Shown piece by piece: positions 24,292 to 64,000 of a DNA stretch of 64,000 bases (the stretch's first letter is position 1; the number at the start of each line of letters is the position of its first letter). The position numbers were made by a program, and so were the translations under genes. The DNA is from Ricordea florida (Eukaryota; Cnidaria; Anthozoa; Corallimorpharia; Ricordeidae), in the NCBI GenBank assembly GCA_949710005.1, contig OX453277.1:10155678-10219677 (forward strand), given 5' to 3'. The notes under the pieces are model-generated. The model was not told the DNA's origin and ran no database searches. It worked only from the letters and a program-made list of their open reading frames with translations.

Positions 24292-25170
24292 AAATATTAT
24301 TATTATGATGATGATGATGATTAAAGTAACCATTTAGTAAATTAAACCATTACAGTATTACCCAAAAGGAGTAATAGAATGTAGATCCCTCTTGATTGTT
24401 ACGGGCCTTTGATGATTCACTCATCTTGAAGCTCTATCCGAGATGACACAAAACTTTTACAAGGGCAATTTACAAGTATGGCTGTTGAAATTATAAATTT
24501 GTTCTTTTGTCTAACGACGAGTCACTTGGATGTTGATTGCGACGTTTATACTGCTTACTGCAAGTCTTCTTAAGGCGATAGGGTCGACAGTCTCCGGTAC
24601 AGCATCATGTATTACGATGGTCTGCTGTGATTGGTGCATTTCGATCCGGGTATTGTTTCTGTGCACCGTGTTTTCCTCAGAGGTCCGCTGACTTGTCGTG
24701 CACTTGTTTTGATGTTTTTTGATTATCGTCATCCACGCTCCCGATATTTCGGCTCCGTTATCCCTCCTAATGTCGTCAGGGTTCAGTCTTATGAGAATTG
24801 CCTCTTTCCCTTTTTCTTAAAATTAATACTTCACACGCCATCTAGACGCTCATGTAACATATATACTTATTCAAAGATCTCAATGTTTGTAGGCAAGAAG
24901 ACAAACCATGCTGTTTTGACAGTTGGCTACGGAATACAGAACAATGCTCCCTACTGGATCATCAAAAATTCATGGGGACACCTGTGGGGGGATGATGGTT
25001 ACATCAAAATAGCAATGAAGGACGATCGATGTGGAGTCACCAATGGACCGCTACTGGCCGTGACCAAAGATTCCACGACTCCACTATTTCCCTTGAGGAA
25101 CTTACGAAAAATTGAACGGCAAAGAATTAAGTTCTTCACTGAGGAGGAACTTAACCTCATTCCTTTCTGA
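14921..25170 (+). CDS. Papain-family (C1A) cysteine protease, counting factor-associated protein D-like, 9 exons
   Basis: Exons: 14,921-15,191; 16,464-16,648; 18,794-19,034; 19,713-19,911; 20,557-20,765; 21,253-21,344; 22,600-22,758; 23,792-23,987; 24,893-25,170. All borders are GT-AG and the joined frame is 1,830 bp, 609 aa. Exon 1 has a signal peptide ([17 protein letters not shown]; the Met at 14,939 is an alternative start). Exons 1-3 form a ~230-residue N-terminal domain of the kind found in counting-factor-associated protein D and related proteases. Exon 4-5 hold a perfect ERFNIN propeptide motif ([20 protein letters not shown]). Catalytic Cys is in [13 protein letters not shown] (exon 6), His in [11 protein letters not shown] and Asn in IIKNSWG (exon 9). 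It acts as a secreted or lysosomal endopeptidase in this family. It is convergent with a paralogue at 60,889-31,013, from which it differs by short in-frame indels. The name is family-level only. Confidence 0.85.
15594..15715. mobile_element. Foldback MITE in intron 1 of the plus-strand protease gene
   Basis: Two ~58-bp arms, GTGGTATACCGTGAAATAT at the left and ATATTTCACGCTATACCAC at the right, meet at CGCCTTAAGGCTCG near 15,653. About 85-90% arm complementarity by eye; no coding capacity. Confidence 0.8.
17227..17836. repeat. Tandem satellite, 204-bp unit, about three copies, with internal inverted pair
   Basis: The unit beginning CTTGCATAGTTGGGGACTCG repeats at 17,328, 17,532 and 17,736 with almost no differences, giving a period of 204 bp; partial units flank it. 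Each unit has GGGGACTCGTGGTGGGT (17,339-17,355) and its exact reverse complement ACCCACCACGAGTCCCC (17,455-17,471). It lies in intron 2 of the plus-strand protease gene. The reading frames found inside it are repeat artefacts. Confidence 0.9.
18135..18570. mobile_element. MITE with ~20-bp terminal inverted repeats
   Basis: Left end TACCGTAAACGCTTTAATAA, right end TTATTAGAGCGTTCACGGTA. Next to the ends lie C-rich AATAAGCCCCC motifs that repeat several times inside. It sits in intron 2 of the plus-strand protease gene. The family is not determined. Confidence 0.75.
19417..19515. repeat. Degenerate trinucleotide/hexanucleotide microsatellite
   Basis: Runs of GACGAT, AACAAT and GATGAC type units in intron 3 of the plus-strand protease gene. 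Open frames across it on both strands are low-complexity artefacts. Confidence 0.8.
19976..20460 (+). mobile_element. tRNA-derived SINE
   Basis: Head resembles a tRNA: ACGCAGTTGGTAGAGCCCAG (A-box region) and GAGGTTCCGGGTTTAACCC (B-box region). The body has the conserved GTGGGACGTTAAAGAACCCA core and the tail ends AAGTGCGCTATACAAATTC followed by TTTATCATTATCATTA, a typical short-repeat SINE tail. It lies in intron 4 of the plus-strand protease gene, in the sense direction. Confidence 0.7.
21957..22260. mobile_element. Inverted pair of Penelope-type termini
   Basis: Left half contains TTGGGATAATCAAAGGAATT and AAGGTAAAAGGGAGGAGCTG, followed by ACGTTTCGAGAGTTAGCCCT; the right half repeats these on the other strand (GCTAACGCTAGAAACGTGAG, CACCTCCCTTTTACCTTACA, TTTGGTTATCCCAATTTCTT). 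Each half carries a GACGAAGGGCTAAC...GAAACGT hammerhead-like core with point changes. It shares sequence with 12,040-12,207 and with a short piece at 19,355-19,395. Confidence 0.6.
22909..23127. mobile_element. MITE, AGGGTTGTCACTAAG termini
   Basis: Left end AGGGTTGTCACTAAG, right end CTTAGTGACAACCCT. Flanks CAATACAC and GAATACAA match at 6 of 8 positions, consistent with a decayed 8-bp hAT-type target duplication. Interior holds GTAGCCGGGG repeats and C-runs. Located in intron 7 of the plus-strand protease gene. Confidence 0.75.
24250..24322. repeat. ATT/ATG trinucleotide microsatellite
   Basis: Runs of CAT, ATT and GAT units in intron 8 of the plus-strand protease gene. Confidence 0.9.
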
Positions 25171-28100
25171 GGTTTTCCTGTCTTCGAGAGCTTGAGAAAT
25201 TGGGCATAGCGACTGGCGTTGCTATGAAAATGTGGATTTTCGCATGTCTAAGCGTTTCGTGTTAATAGCAAGTATCCAACCGATAGAAAAAAGTGCAAAA
25301 AGGTGGACATCTACGGATGATAAGGAAATGAGTAAGAGTGAGGAAAAGCTATTAGATGAGGTTTGTCAGAAAGAGAAATTTGGAGTTGCTACTGAGAAAA
25401 GTGAAGTACATGGTGAAAGAAAGAAAAGTACTTCTGTTTTTAGAGATGGTGACTTCTATAATGGATCAATCAGGAAATGCAGTTCTACGAAACTAACAAG
25501 AATTCATACATAGTTTAGAAGCATGACCACTGCAGTAACCAGTTGAGTGGCTTACATAAGAGCTAAGTTCAAATTTGCAATCATGGATTCTTGTTGAGCA
25601 TACTGCGATCAACTGCACCTTTGTTATTAGCCATTACTGGTTTGTTCTATGCTGCTGCGATGATGAATTTATCAATAACTATTGCACATGCTACGCTCCT
25701 TGTTAGTACATCATGCACACTGAAAATAATGTCAGATCCTACTAAATATTAATAATGACAGTCTACTTAAGCTTTCACACTTCCAAGATCACACTAACAG
25801 TACTTACTATAACAAACCCCATAAGTGAGTCTAGATCTCAAAATTTTCTGATTTTAAGTTAGGTCAACTCAAAATCTACAGGTTGAGATCCTTTTCATCT
25901 GCTTGTTAGACAATTAACTGTTATTGCAGGGTGTTTACTATGCAGCAAAGATTAGGGAATTCTCCAAGAGGATTATAGATAGTAGCTTAAATTTTCATTC
26001 CAATTGCACTGTCAGCAAAAGATACATTTTGATCACCCATGAAGTGAGAAAGTTTATCTTATGAGTATTAATTTTGCCTGAAGAGAGGCTTAAACACCCA
26101 AGCAGAGGCACATCATTATGTATGTGTTCCATTATTCCCTATTAAGATTTCATTAAAGGATGTAATGGTCTCTAAAAAATTAATTATTACATTTTTGGTA
26201 TTGATAAGTTTCCTTATATAAATCCTTTACATAAATCTTTCATATTGTAAGTCACCCTTCTTATCAACTCCCTTATCTGGGAGGTCTGGATATTAATTAG
26301 CCCCCATCAGTATATATTAAAGCTCTTGTGAATTCACCATCTAATTCACCAACCACTATCCTAATATTTAACAGCTCTTAATTGTGTTATTTCAGTTTAC
26401 AGTGTAAATTACATTCAAGCCCACCTGTCAGGGTGTACAAAATTTAACAGGTTTCACTTCCATTTAAGTGAAAAGTATACTAATTAATGAATATATATTC
26501 CCAGATTATTAGATAGGCTTTAGCTTTCACTTCAAGCAACATGTAAATACTATTATTTATAAATATTAGATATAAAAATAATGTCATTACTTGGTACATG
26601 CTAGTGCAATTGATGTAAATACTACAAAACAAGAAATTACATATCATTTCTTGGTACAATATAATTATTAGGTACATGCTTAACTACAGCAGCTTTTGAC
26701 AAGAGATTAAATAGCAAGTTACAGGAATCCATGGATAAATTTAATTCCAATTGCATGTAATCAGCTAGTTTGATATATCCACTTTCTCGGTAATGTGATG
26801 TGAAATATTTAAAATAAAACCTATAGCCGCCATTCACACAATTACTGTATGGAGTAATGTTTCAGTGCCAATGAAAAGTTACAGTGTAGCCATAGTAACT
26901 TTGGTTGATTACTGTATTTCAAATTCATGTTGGTGTTCTGAGAAAAAAAAAATAAAAATGTCTAATCTAATTAATGGCTGCCAATCTCTTGTAATTCATG
27001 GCCATGAGTGATTTTCTGCAGCTGCATTTAAATGTACAAGCTTGCATATATATCCTAAATGCACTGTAACTAACTTTAATAGAATTTAAGTAGTTTTTTT
27101 ATGGAGTTTAAAGTTCCCTGAAACTTGGCTACAGGTGCAGCTTATATCAAGTATATTTTGGATGATTTCTTATAAACTTGAGTCATTTCAGAAAATACAT
27201 ACTCCACAATTTACCAACTTTGGCCCCTAATACTCCCCATAATCAATTTCTGATTCAGCTGCAGAATTATTTACGTAAGTAAACTGTCAACTATCGGTAT
27301 CTTCTACTAAAAAGGCTTTGGCCAATAATCTTGATGAAACAAAATTAATGTATCAGCACATTTAACATACCTCTTTACACCATTTTGTGGTTTATCGCTA
27401 ATTCCTTATTTTCTGAATGAGAAACTTGTCCTAATGAATCGGGTTTTATTCACCACCTGTATAAAATGATCACGCTTCGAGTGAAATTCTGCAGTCAAAG
27501 AGTTGAACAGCAAGCAGTAAAGTCACGTTACCTCAGATTTCCGGTGGAAAACTACCAACATTTTTCAAACAGCCATCTTAAAATTTAAATCTTTGCATCA
27601 AAATCATATGGCAAAGCAAACTTATGCACATTCACTACTTCGGAAACCAAGGCTTTTGGGGGAAATACCATCAAATTAGTCTACCACAACGCAAGAACGT
27701 TTCGGACGGACTTACACAATGAGGGCCGAAGATTCGAGAGGCGTGACTGCTGACCGCAAGTCACACAACTTCAAACAGGATCGACAGGCAGGAATTTTCT
27801 CGACAATCGCGAGTCGATTTCCGATGTACTACACTAAAAACTTAACTTAACTTAACTTCCTTGTCTTCAGGTAGAACCTGGGATTTGTATTTTTGTGCTT
27901 AAGGTTTTCGAGTCTGAACGGATCATGTGAGCTTTTGAGAAATGCGCATCCGGCCCATAAAGGATTGCAAGCGCTAACCCAGAATCAAAATTAAACAAGA
28001 AGACGCCTGAAGGCGTTTACGCGGGATGTGTTGGTTTAAAATTGCTGACGCAGTACGTTTTTTTTGCTGATTGTACGATCATGGATATCCATGGTGCAAT

Positions 28101-31012
28101 CCACCTGACTTGCACGTGATTCGAAGTTACAGCCAATAAAAATCACACAATATTTTCGGGACGGGCTCGGGATACGGGAAAGTTAAAAAACAAGGCAATT
28201 TTTGACTCCCAAGACGACGAAAGGAATGCGCTACCGAATTTTATACGCTGGCTGACTAAGTCATCCCGCGTAATAAAAAGTCACAAGAATAGGTTTATTA
28301 AACTAGTCATAGTTAGTAGTCCCCTCTACTAACTATGAACTAGTTTATAAATGCTAGTGTAGCCAGGGCTACAAAAGTGCTGCAGAAACTTGGATGTAGT
28401 TTGCAAATTGGAACAAGGATTGTACAGACCTTGTGCAGAAATGGTTGTCATTCATTTATTTTGTTCGGTCAAGTTTCTGAAAACTCTAATGATGACACTT
28501 GAATATATATGGAATAGTATGTTACAATTAGAAGTTCCAGTTCCTTTGGTTGAAAGGCCGCAGGTCTTTGATTCATTCAAATTGAAGAGAATTGTATGAA
28601 TAAATTACCCTGGAATACTTGGTGAAAATATGAAGCCCGTAACATTTATTTATAATAAAGCTGTCGAAATGCTGGTTCAGTTTACCGCGCTCACTAATAC
28701 ACGAAATCATGTTCAGGTAGCCAAGGTGTGAAATTTCCAAAGCAGAAATTTTTCAGCAAGAAGCAGATGGCAGCTGCTGCAAAAGTGTAAAACAACAACC
28801 TTCCAAAGCAAATAATGAAAAAAAAAAACATCAAATGTTGTGCGAATACGTGCAAGCACTGACGAAAAGTTCTCAAGATGCTTGCTAAATTGCATTCTGC
28901 ATTGCATTCTGGTCAGCTGAAAGCAAGGCTCTTCTAAGATGCAGAGCATTTTGGTCAACCACAGCGCAAAGCATTGTCGTCCGCTGAGAGTGTAGCTAAA
29001 ACCCACGGAAAAATCTCGATTTTGCCTACCTTTCCAATCCTTTAAATTTTGATTATGAATTAAAGAGAAGCTTTCCCTATCCCTTTCCGTTAGCTTTCCT
29101 GATATGTTACGCTGGTACAACTTCATTTGTCAACTCTGTAGACTATAAATGGACTCCACGTCATAAATAATCTTGAACTCGCTTCAGTTTTTAATATAAT
29201 TGACAAATAGAATCGTAGAAGGATAAAGATGACAAGAGAATCGAGGGTGAAACTTGAATCTAAATCTGAACGTCAAACGTTGAGCTGTTAAGCGATCAAG
29301 CGATTCGGGATCAAGCTTGCACGTAACCATTAACAAATACTAACAATACATTAACAAAAGTGGATTTCTAGGTATTTTACTTTTTCCGAGCCATGACATT
29401 GTTTTTTGTTTGTTTTTGTTTTGTTTTTTAACGGAGAGGACTTAGTAATGGACACAACACAGTGGAAGTCAAGAATGAAAGAACGGGTCTCTTAACTTTG
29501 ATTGCCAAACAAATGGACAAAATTGACCTTAATATAACGCTGCTAAAATGTCAAAAAGTAAGAAACCTAATTGCTTAAGAGCCCAGCCATATCTTCACTG
29601 TATAACACTAAATTAAAAGCGTTTACTGCTACCACTACCAACAATGAACTTTATTCGCACCCAAACATTTTTAGGTGTGTAAAAATGAATCTTATATACA
29701 AAACAAAAAAGTGTATAGGCTGCCAGAAATAACCATTTAAGATGATTAAGCAACTATAGTCGTGTGATTAGGTTGCTATCATTTTCGTTATTATTTTTAC
29801 AATCATTATTATTATCATTAAGGTCAGGTACCAAACATTTACATGTGCAAAGGATGAGATATTTCTTCCGTGTTCAGAAACATTAGGGGATAACTTGAAG
29901 ACATAGAAAGGAATAGATCAAAACACATCTATTACACATCAATATGAAATCTGGCTTAAAATTGCTACTAAAGTCCCTTAACATGGCATCTTATCTTTTA
30001 CCGAACAAAATTTTGCAATTGTAGGGGCCACCCCACCCTCACAAGGTCACTCACGTGGTATATAAAAGGACTGGTTGACAACGAAGTCTAGTGACCGTAG
30101 TGAAAATAAAAACGGTTGAACAATTTGAATTGGTATGATCGTTTATAATTCATTTTTTTTTATATAAAATCAATAACGAATTCCATAATAAAGAAGGTAA
30201 CCATGGAAACGCCGTAAAAAGTGTAAGCATGCCCCAAGAATTTTCGAAGGGTTTGCGCCATTATGCTGATACAGCTTGGAACTGAAGTAAAAAGAGAACA
30301 AAGAGTACCTACATTTTAAGTTACTTACAACTCCCTCTTATAAGACACCGTTGTAAAATAGACACCTTTTGAAATTCATTTAACTGTAACAGTGCCTTTT
30401 TTAGCCAGACCGGTTTAAAAAACTTAGCAAACTGTCAGTTCACCGATATTCGGGATTGATCTGACTAAAACTTCTGTGCAGCAGCATAAAAAGATGTCAC
30501 GTATGTATATGGAATTTGTAAGGAGAATTAATACTCAGATCTTGTTGGTGAAAGAATTGAGGCGGACACTGGTCATGATGACTGGTCATGACCGAATTTT
30601 TCCCCGTTTTACTTCAGAAAGAGCTGTTTGCATAGTGAATATATGTGTTATTGACCAAGCGTGAGGTCAGAAGGTCTGCCGATAATAGTCAAGATTTTTG
30701 TTGCGTTTATATTGACCGACACATAATTGAGGTCAATAAAAACGCAAAACAGACAAGGCCAATATGCATCCATCTTGACCGAACAAGCTTAGTCAATAAA
30801 GGATTTACTAAAGGCCATTTTTTCTTGTTTTGTTTTGCGGGACAACGCGGGAAATCATATCGGGCCCACCTTGTCCGCTCTGTTAGCCAATCTGAACTCA
30901 GGATCATTCTCATCTTACACGCACGCTGAACCAGCTATATAATAATAAATAGAAGGTCTTCCTATCATGAAAACAGCAACGACAAAAAAGCATGTATACA
31001 CAAGCATTAACG
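25171..31012. other. Spacer between the convergent protease genes, no gene recognised
   Basis: About 5.8 kb between the two stop codons. It holds only short open frames without recognisable domains; one at 25,232-25,513, just after the plus-strand stop, is Lys/Glu-rich and looks like 3' UTR. A small palindrome with ACTAGT...ACTAACTATG arms lies at about 28,293-28,350. A poly-T/GTTTT run is at 29,400-29,427. A TATATAAAAGG box at 30,059 has no gene after it. Confidence 0.4.
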
Positions 31013-60889
<29,877 letters not shown>

Positions 60890-61166
60890 GCTCTTGTCTT
60901 ATTCTGCTCATCAGTTTATTGCCATACAAGTGCAGTTCCAAGCGGAGTCTTAAGGAAACTACATCTGCCTTGAAAGCGCGTCTTACTCTCGATCTAGAAG
61001 TTCGCCATCTCGTTGTAACGTATGAATAGTTAAAGAAACCTGCAATACTTAACAGTTTATTGCTGGTACCAGCAAGGGATCTTTTTACAAGAACGACAAA
61101 CCCAGCAAAATATTGGGCTATTGCTTGTTCCAGTGCTTACAAAATAGTAGAATTCCTTTTGGACCT

Positions 61167-61430
61167 TAGCCTGCAGAGCAGGCGAGATTTTTTCGAGAGA
61201 GCGCTCACATCGTAAAAAGTTTGGCCGCCATCTTGAATTTTTCATGCAGTGGAAGACTGGGGAGAGAACGAAAGTTTTACCAAGGGGGTGAGTGATAGGC
61301 AAGACGAAGGATAGGGGAGGGGGTGGGGCGAAGAAAATCTTTCCCCCTCCCCCTTCCCCCACCGTCTAACATGGCGGTCGCAAGGTTGTAACGCTAACTC
61401 GCCCTAATAAGACGCCTGCACTGCAGGCTA
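61167..61430. mobile_element. MITE with 9-bp target duplication (MULE-like)
   Basis: Termini TAGCCTGCAGAGCAGGCG and CGCCTGCACTGCAGGCTA are inverted copies with one mismatch, each itself palindromic. TTTGGACCT is duplicated at 61,158-61,166 and 61,431-61,439. A 9-bp duplication is characteristic of Mutator-like elements. No coding capacity. Confidence 0.85.
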
Positions 61431-62029
61431 TTTGGACCTTAAAATTGCATCAAAACTGAAGCTAGAGCTTCCAAGTTCCTTTACAGTGTGTTTCAAAGTA
61501 GCTATCATGGGCCTGTTTCTCGAAACGTCGGGTAACTTACCTCGCCCGTTGCTCGATAACTTTACTGATCCGGTAAGCTGTTTTCAGGTTGGTATCTTTT
61601 AAGTTAAAAACTACAAGAACTTGTAGTTTTTAACTTAGAAAGCAGCCAATCGGGCACGTTAAGCTACAATTGCATTGGTAAACCTTGAAAACCAACACTG
61701 AGATTGTACTTTCCTTTGTAAAATGATAGCTCACCGGGTTCGATAAGTACTGACCAGATAATGGCGTACTTGTGCTTGGTACGCTTATATGAAGACTGTC
61801 TTAGGATACAAGGAAAAAAGGATGGAAAGAAAAGGTTACAAGGAAAGTAGAAGAAGCAATCCCTGACAACGTCAACAGGGATAACTGAATCGAAACTCCG
61901 GAAACATGGAGGCCAAAAATGAAAAAAAAAAAAATTCGCGAAACTCTAACGGAAGCGACAACAGAGAAGATCAACGATGCAAATAAATATATGAAAGACC
62001 ACATATTTGAACTGCGGATTAATATGTAA

Positions 62030-62281
62030 TAACATTAATTGATCATCGTAGTTATGTACACAACTTAAGCAACTGTGGATTTGAAGCCTGAAAAAAACTC
62101 AGGCTTGAACGGGATTCGAACCCATGACCTCTGCGATACCGGAGCAGTGCTCTACCAACTGAGCTATCAAGCCAACTGGGAGCTTGTCATATTGTGAGTT
62201 CGTTATATACCCGTAGATGAAGGCTTCAATTTCACAGCTGCTTAAGTTGTGTACATAACTGCGATGATCAATAATGTTATT
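62030..62281. mobile_element. tRNA-like core flanked by ~58-bp inverted repeats
   Basis: Left arm TAACATTAATTGATCATCGT, then AGTTATGTACACAACTTAAG; right arm CTTAAGTTGTGTACATAACT, then GCGATGATCAATAATGTTA. The arms run into TTGAAGCCTG/AGGCTTCAA. Between them, minus strand 62,173-62,103 reads GGCTTGATAGCTCAGTTGGT, AGAGCACTGCTCCGG, GTCATGGGTTCGAATCCCGT: a tRNA-like sequence with intact A and B boxes. ACAGAGAAGATCAAC occurs just outside the element on both sides (61,970 and 62,283 regions). Confidence 0.7.
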
Positions 62282-62381
62282 ACAGAGAAGATCAACAATA
62301 GCAGGATCGATGGTAGTGCATCAGTCAGAGCAGACCACTAACCCTACATAGGGGTACAACGTAACCATTTGACCTTGTCAT

Positions 62382-62415
62382 CTGAAGGAGACCAGCAGTG
62401 AGAGGTCGAAACGTC
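62382..62415 (+). ncRNA. Hammerhead-like motif, degenerate
   Basis: CTGAAGG, A, GACC-AGCAGTGAGA-GGTC, GAAAC-GTC. Same layout as the copy at 32,018-32,073, with A9 changed to G and stem I (TGTCAT versus GCTATCC) disrupted. The surrounding 100 bp (AGCAGACCAC, GACCTTGTCATC) belong to the same repeat family. Confidence 0.4.
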
Positions 62416-62629
62416 GCTATCCACATCAAAGCGTAGTTAATCGAGAGACTGGTTTTCAAACCCTGGAAATTTCAAAGGCAAGAACAGCGGTGCAGTCGCA
62501 ATCGACCGTGACCCTGTACAGTCTTTTGTTTTTTATTCGTATTTTACTTGCTACTAAATCAGTCTAAACTTTGATTGGTTATCCTACCGAAAAAAGTATG
62601 TTTTTGTGCAGGTTCAAGTCCAAAAAAGC

Positions 62630-62750
62630 GGCATATAATTCAAGGTAGGCCACCATATAGTCTCCCAGCCAATGGACTCACACGGATATAATAGGCATTA
62701 TTATGGGATAGCTGGGAGACTATATGGTGGCCTACCATGAATTATATGCC
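62630..62750. mobile_element. Foldback MITE with ~40-bp near-perfect arms
   Basis: GGCATATAATTCAAGGTAGG, CCACCATATAGTCTCCCAGC at the left; GCTGGGAGACTATATGGTGG, CCTACCATGAATTATATGCC at the right, with a ~40-bp loop. Only one or two mismatches, so young or under structural constraint. Confidence 0.85.
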
Positions 62751-62759
62751 AAAAAAGCG

Positions 62760-64000
62760 AAGAAAACATGACTGAAACAAAGAAACTTGTCGAGTTTCAA
62801 CCATCTACATATATCAACTATTATCAAAGTGCCTAAATCGTAAAACGAAGGAATATACGTTTATATTCAGTTACAACTTCATCGCTCACGATAAATAATA
62901 ACAAATACCATATCAGTCTTAGACAGACCAGTATGGTCTCCTTGGCTTCTTCAGTTTACAATGCTAAAGAAGACACTATACAGGGGTTTTGAGACGTCGG
63001 GTCGGTGAGTTGTAACTTTTCAATTCAAGTTACATCCATTATAACAAACCAAGTATTCGTACTTCCTAATCTTTTCAGAAAGCCGTTCTTTTGCCTTTCA
63101 TTTCAAACTGAATTTTCAGAGAAAATCCGAATCCCTTTTATAGAGAGTTACTGGTAGCAGAGAGATAATTGAGCATTTGATCGATCTTGTTATTAAACAT
63201 GATCCAAAGACACCAAGCGATTCGCATGAAAAAATTATTTTAGTATAGTTGTTTCTGTTTAAAGAAGCCAAAGTTTGTGAAAGAAGACAGTTTGTAGAAG
63301 TGGCGAAATTAACAGAACAACGTTAAACTATGATCACATGATGTACAAGTGATATTTCTGGTGTTTTATATTTGTGTATTTGTACTCGCATATCAGGTAG
63401 TGCCCTTTACGATCTTATTACATGATGCAATTGTTCTGATATGCGTCACGCCGTCGAAAAACAGTACATAGATGGATATTGTGGATTTGTCAAATAGTGT
63501 TGTACTGCGACTCAAATGGTAGTCACGTCTATAACTATTTAAGGAATTGGTACTCCTAATATCACCAGAAATATATATTAAGATCAATGCAACTACTTCG
63601 AGTTAACATTATCACTGAGAAACAACGGGCAAAAATGGTACGATTTCGTCTCTGTTATATTGCTACCTTGAAAGTCGTCCTCGGTACTTCAAACATAAAG
63701 ATAACAAGAAATTAGACGGGAAACGTTTGATGCTTCGTCGGTTAAAAAATGAATGTAACTTAAATGAATGTTACGTTTTCATACTCCTGTATAGCTAGAG
63801 TCTCATCAGTTTATGGGTGGAATGGTTTAAGCTGTGTATCGTTCTCCCTATGCCTCACCCCTGAAGAATACACTAGGCACAGTGTCAAAATGTTGGGTTT
63901 GAGAGTTGTAACTTTTCATTTTACAACCATTTACTTCAGTAGTGCGGCATTATGCTATGTATGATTGTACAGCCGGTTGTAACTATGTGAACATCTCGTT
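62760..64000. other. Right-hand flank without recognised genes
   Basis: Only short frames lacking domains. Nothing resembling a tRNA, promoter or further protease exon was seen. Confidence 0.4.

Noticed and set aside
25232-25513. 93-aa Lys/Glu-rich frame just after the plus-strand protease
   Set aside because: No splice link, domain or start context; likely 3' UTR.
30050-30120. TATATAAAAGG box suggesting a promoter
   Set aside because: No open frame or spliced gene follows it.

Overview
This looks like a window from the nuclear genome of a cnidarian, most likely an anthozoan such as a stony coral. The host genes are split into short exons with GT-AG introns, the DNA is AT-rich, and the intergenic space is packed with palindromic MITEs, tRNA-derived SINEs, Penelope-like and Crypton-like remnants. 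The species assignment is inference from transposon flavour and gene families; no marker gene fixes it.

Layout. 1-4.9 kb: Crypton-type tyrosine-recombinase remnants and the first copy of a ~3 kb segmental duplication that carries the last exon of a small secreted-peptide gene. 4.85-8.73 kb: an ISL2EU (IS4EU/Harbinger-related) DNA transposon with terminal inverted repeats, a THAP/DDE transposase broken by a single TGA, and a truncated SWIM-domain companion gene. 9.2-11.2 kb: Penelope-like and LINE debris. 11.39-12.80 kb: a three-exon gene for a 78-residue secreted peptide precursor with a dibasic site, too small-exoned for ORF scanning. 14.92-25.17 kb (+) and 60.89-31.01 kb (-): two convergent paralogous papain-family (C1A) cysteine protease genes, nine exons each, with matching exon boundaries; both join into intact reading frames (609 and 669 aa) with Cys, His and Asn catalytic residues.

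The centrepiece is a complete 16.4 kb Maverick/Polinton (41,481-57,893) inserted in intron 2 of the minus-strand protease gene. It has terminal inverted repeats of 920 and 579 bp, whose length difference is exactly 31 copies of an 11-bp repeat, and is flanked by a 5-6 bp target duplication. Its genes are intron-free and intact: protein-primed family B DNA polymerase, retroviral-type integrase, A32-like packaging ATPase, a double-jelly-roll-type major capsid candidate, a penton-like minor capsid candidate, a large conserved C-terminally anchored protein, several small membrane proteins, and a Cys/His-repeat protein whose promoter and N-terminus lie inside the TIR and are shared with the polymerase. 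Nearly every gene has a TTTAAAGAT-like motif 20-40 bp before its start, a candidate element-specific promoter. A 485-bp tandem duplication has made a chimeric third gene from two neighbours. No adenain-type protease was recognised.

The remaining intronic and flanking DNA holds hAT, MULE-like and other MITEs (two with clear target duplications), SINEs, hammerhead-like ribozyme motifs of the Penelope/retrozyme kind, a 204-bp satellite with a 17-bp inverted pair in each unit, and microsatellites.
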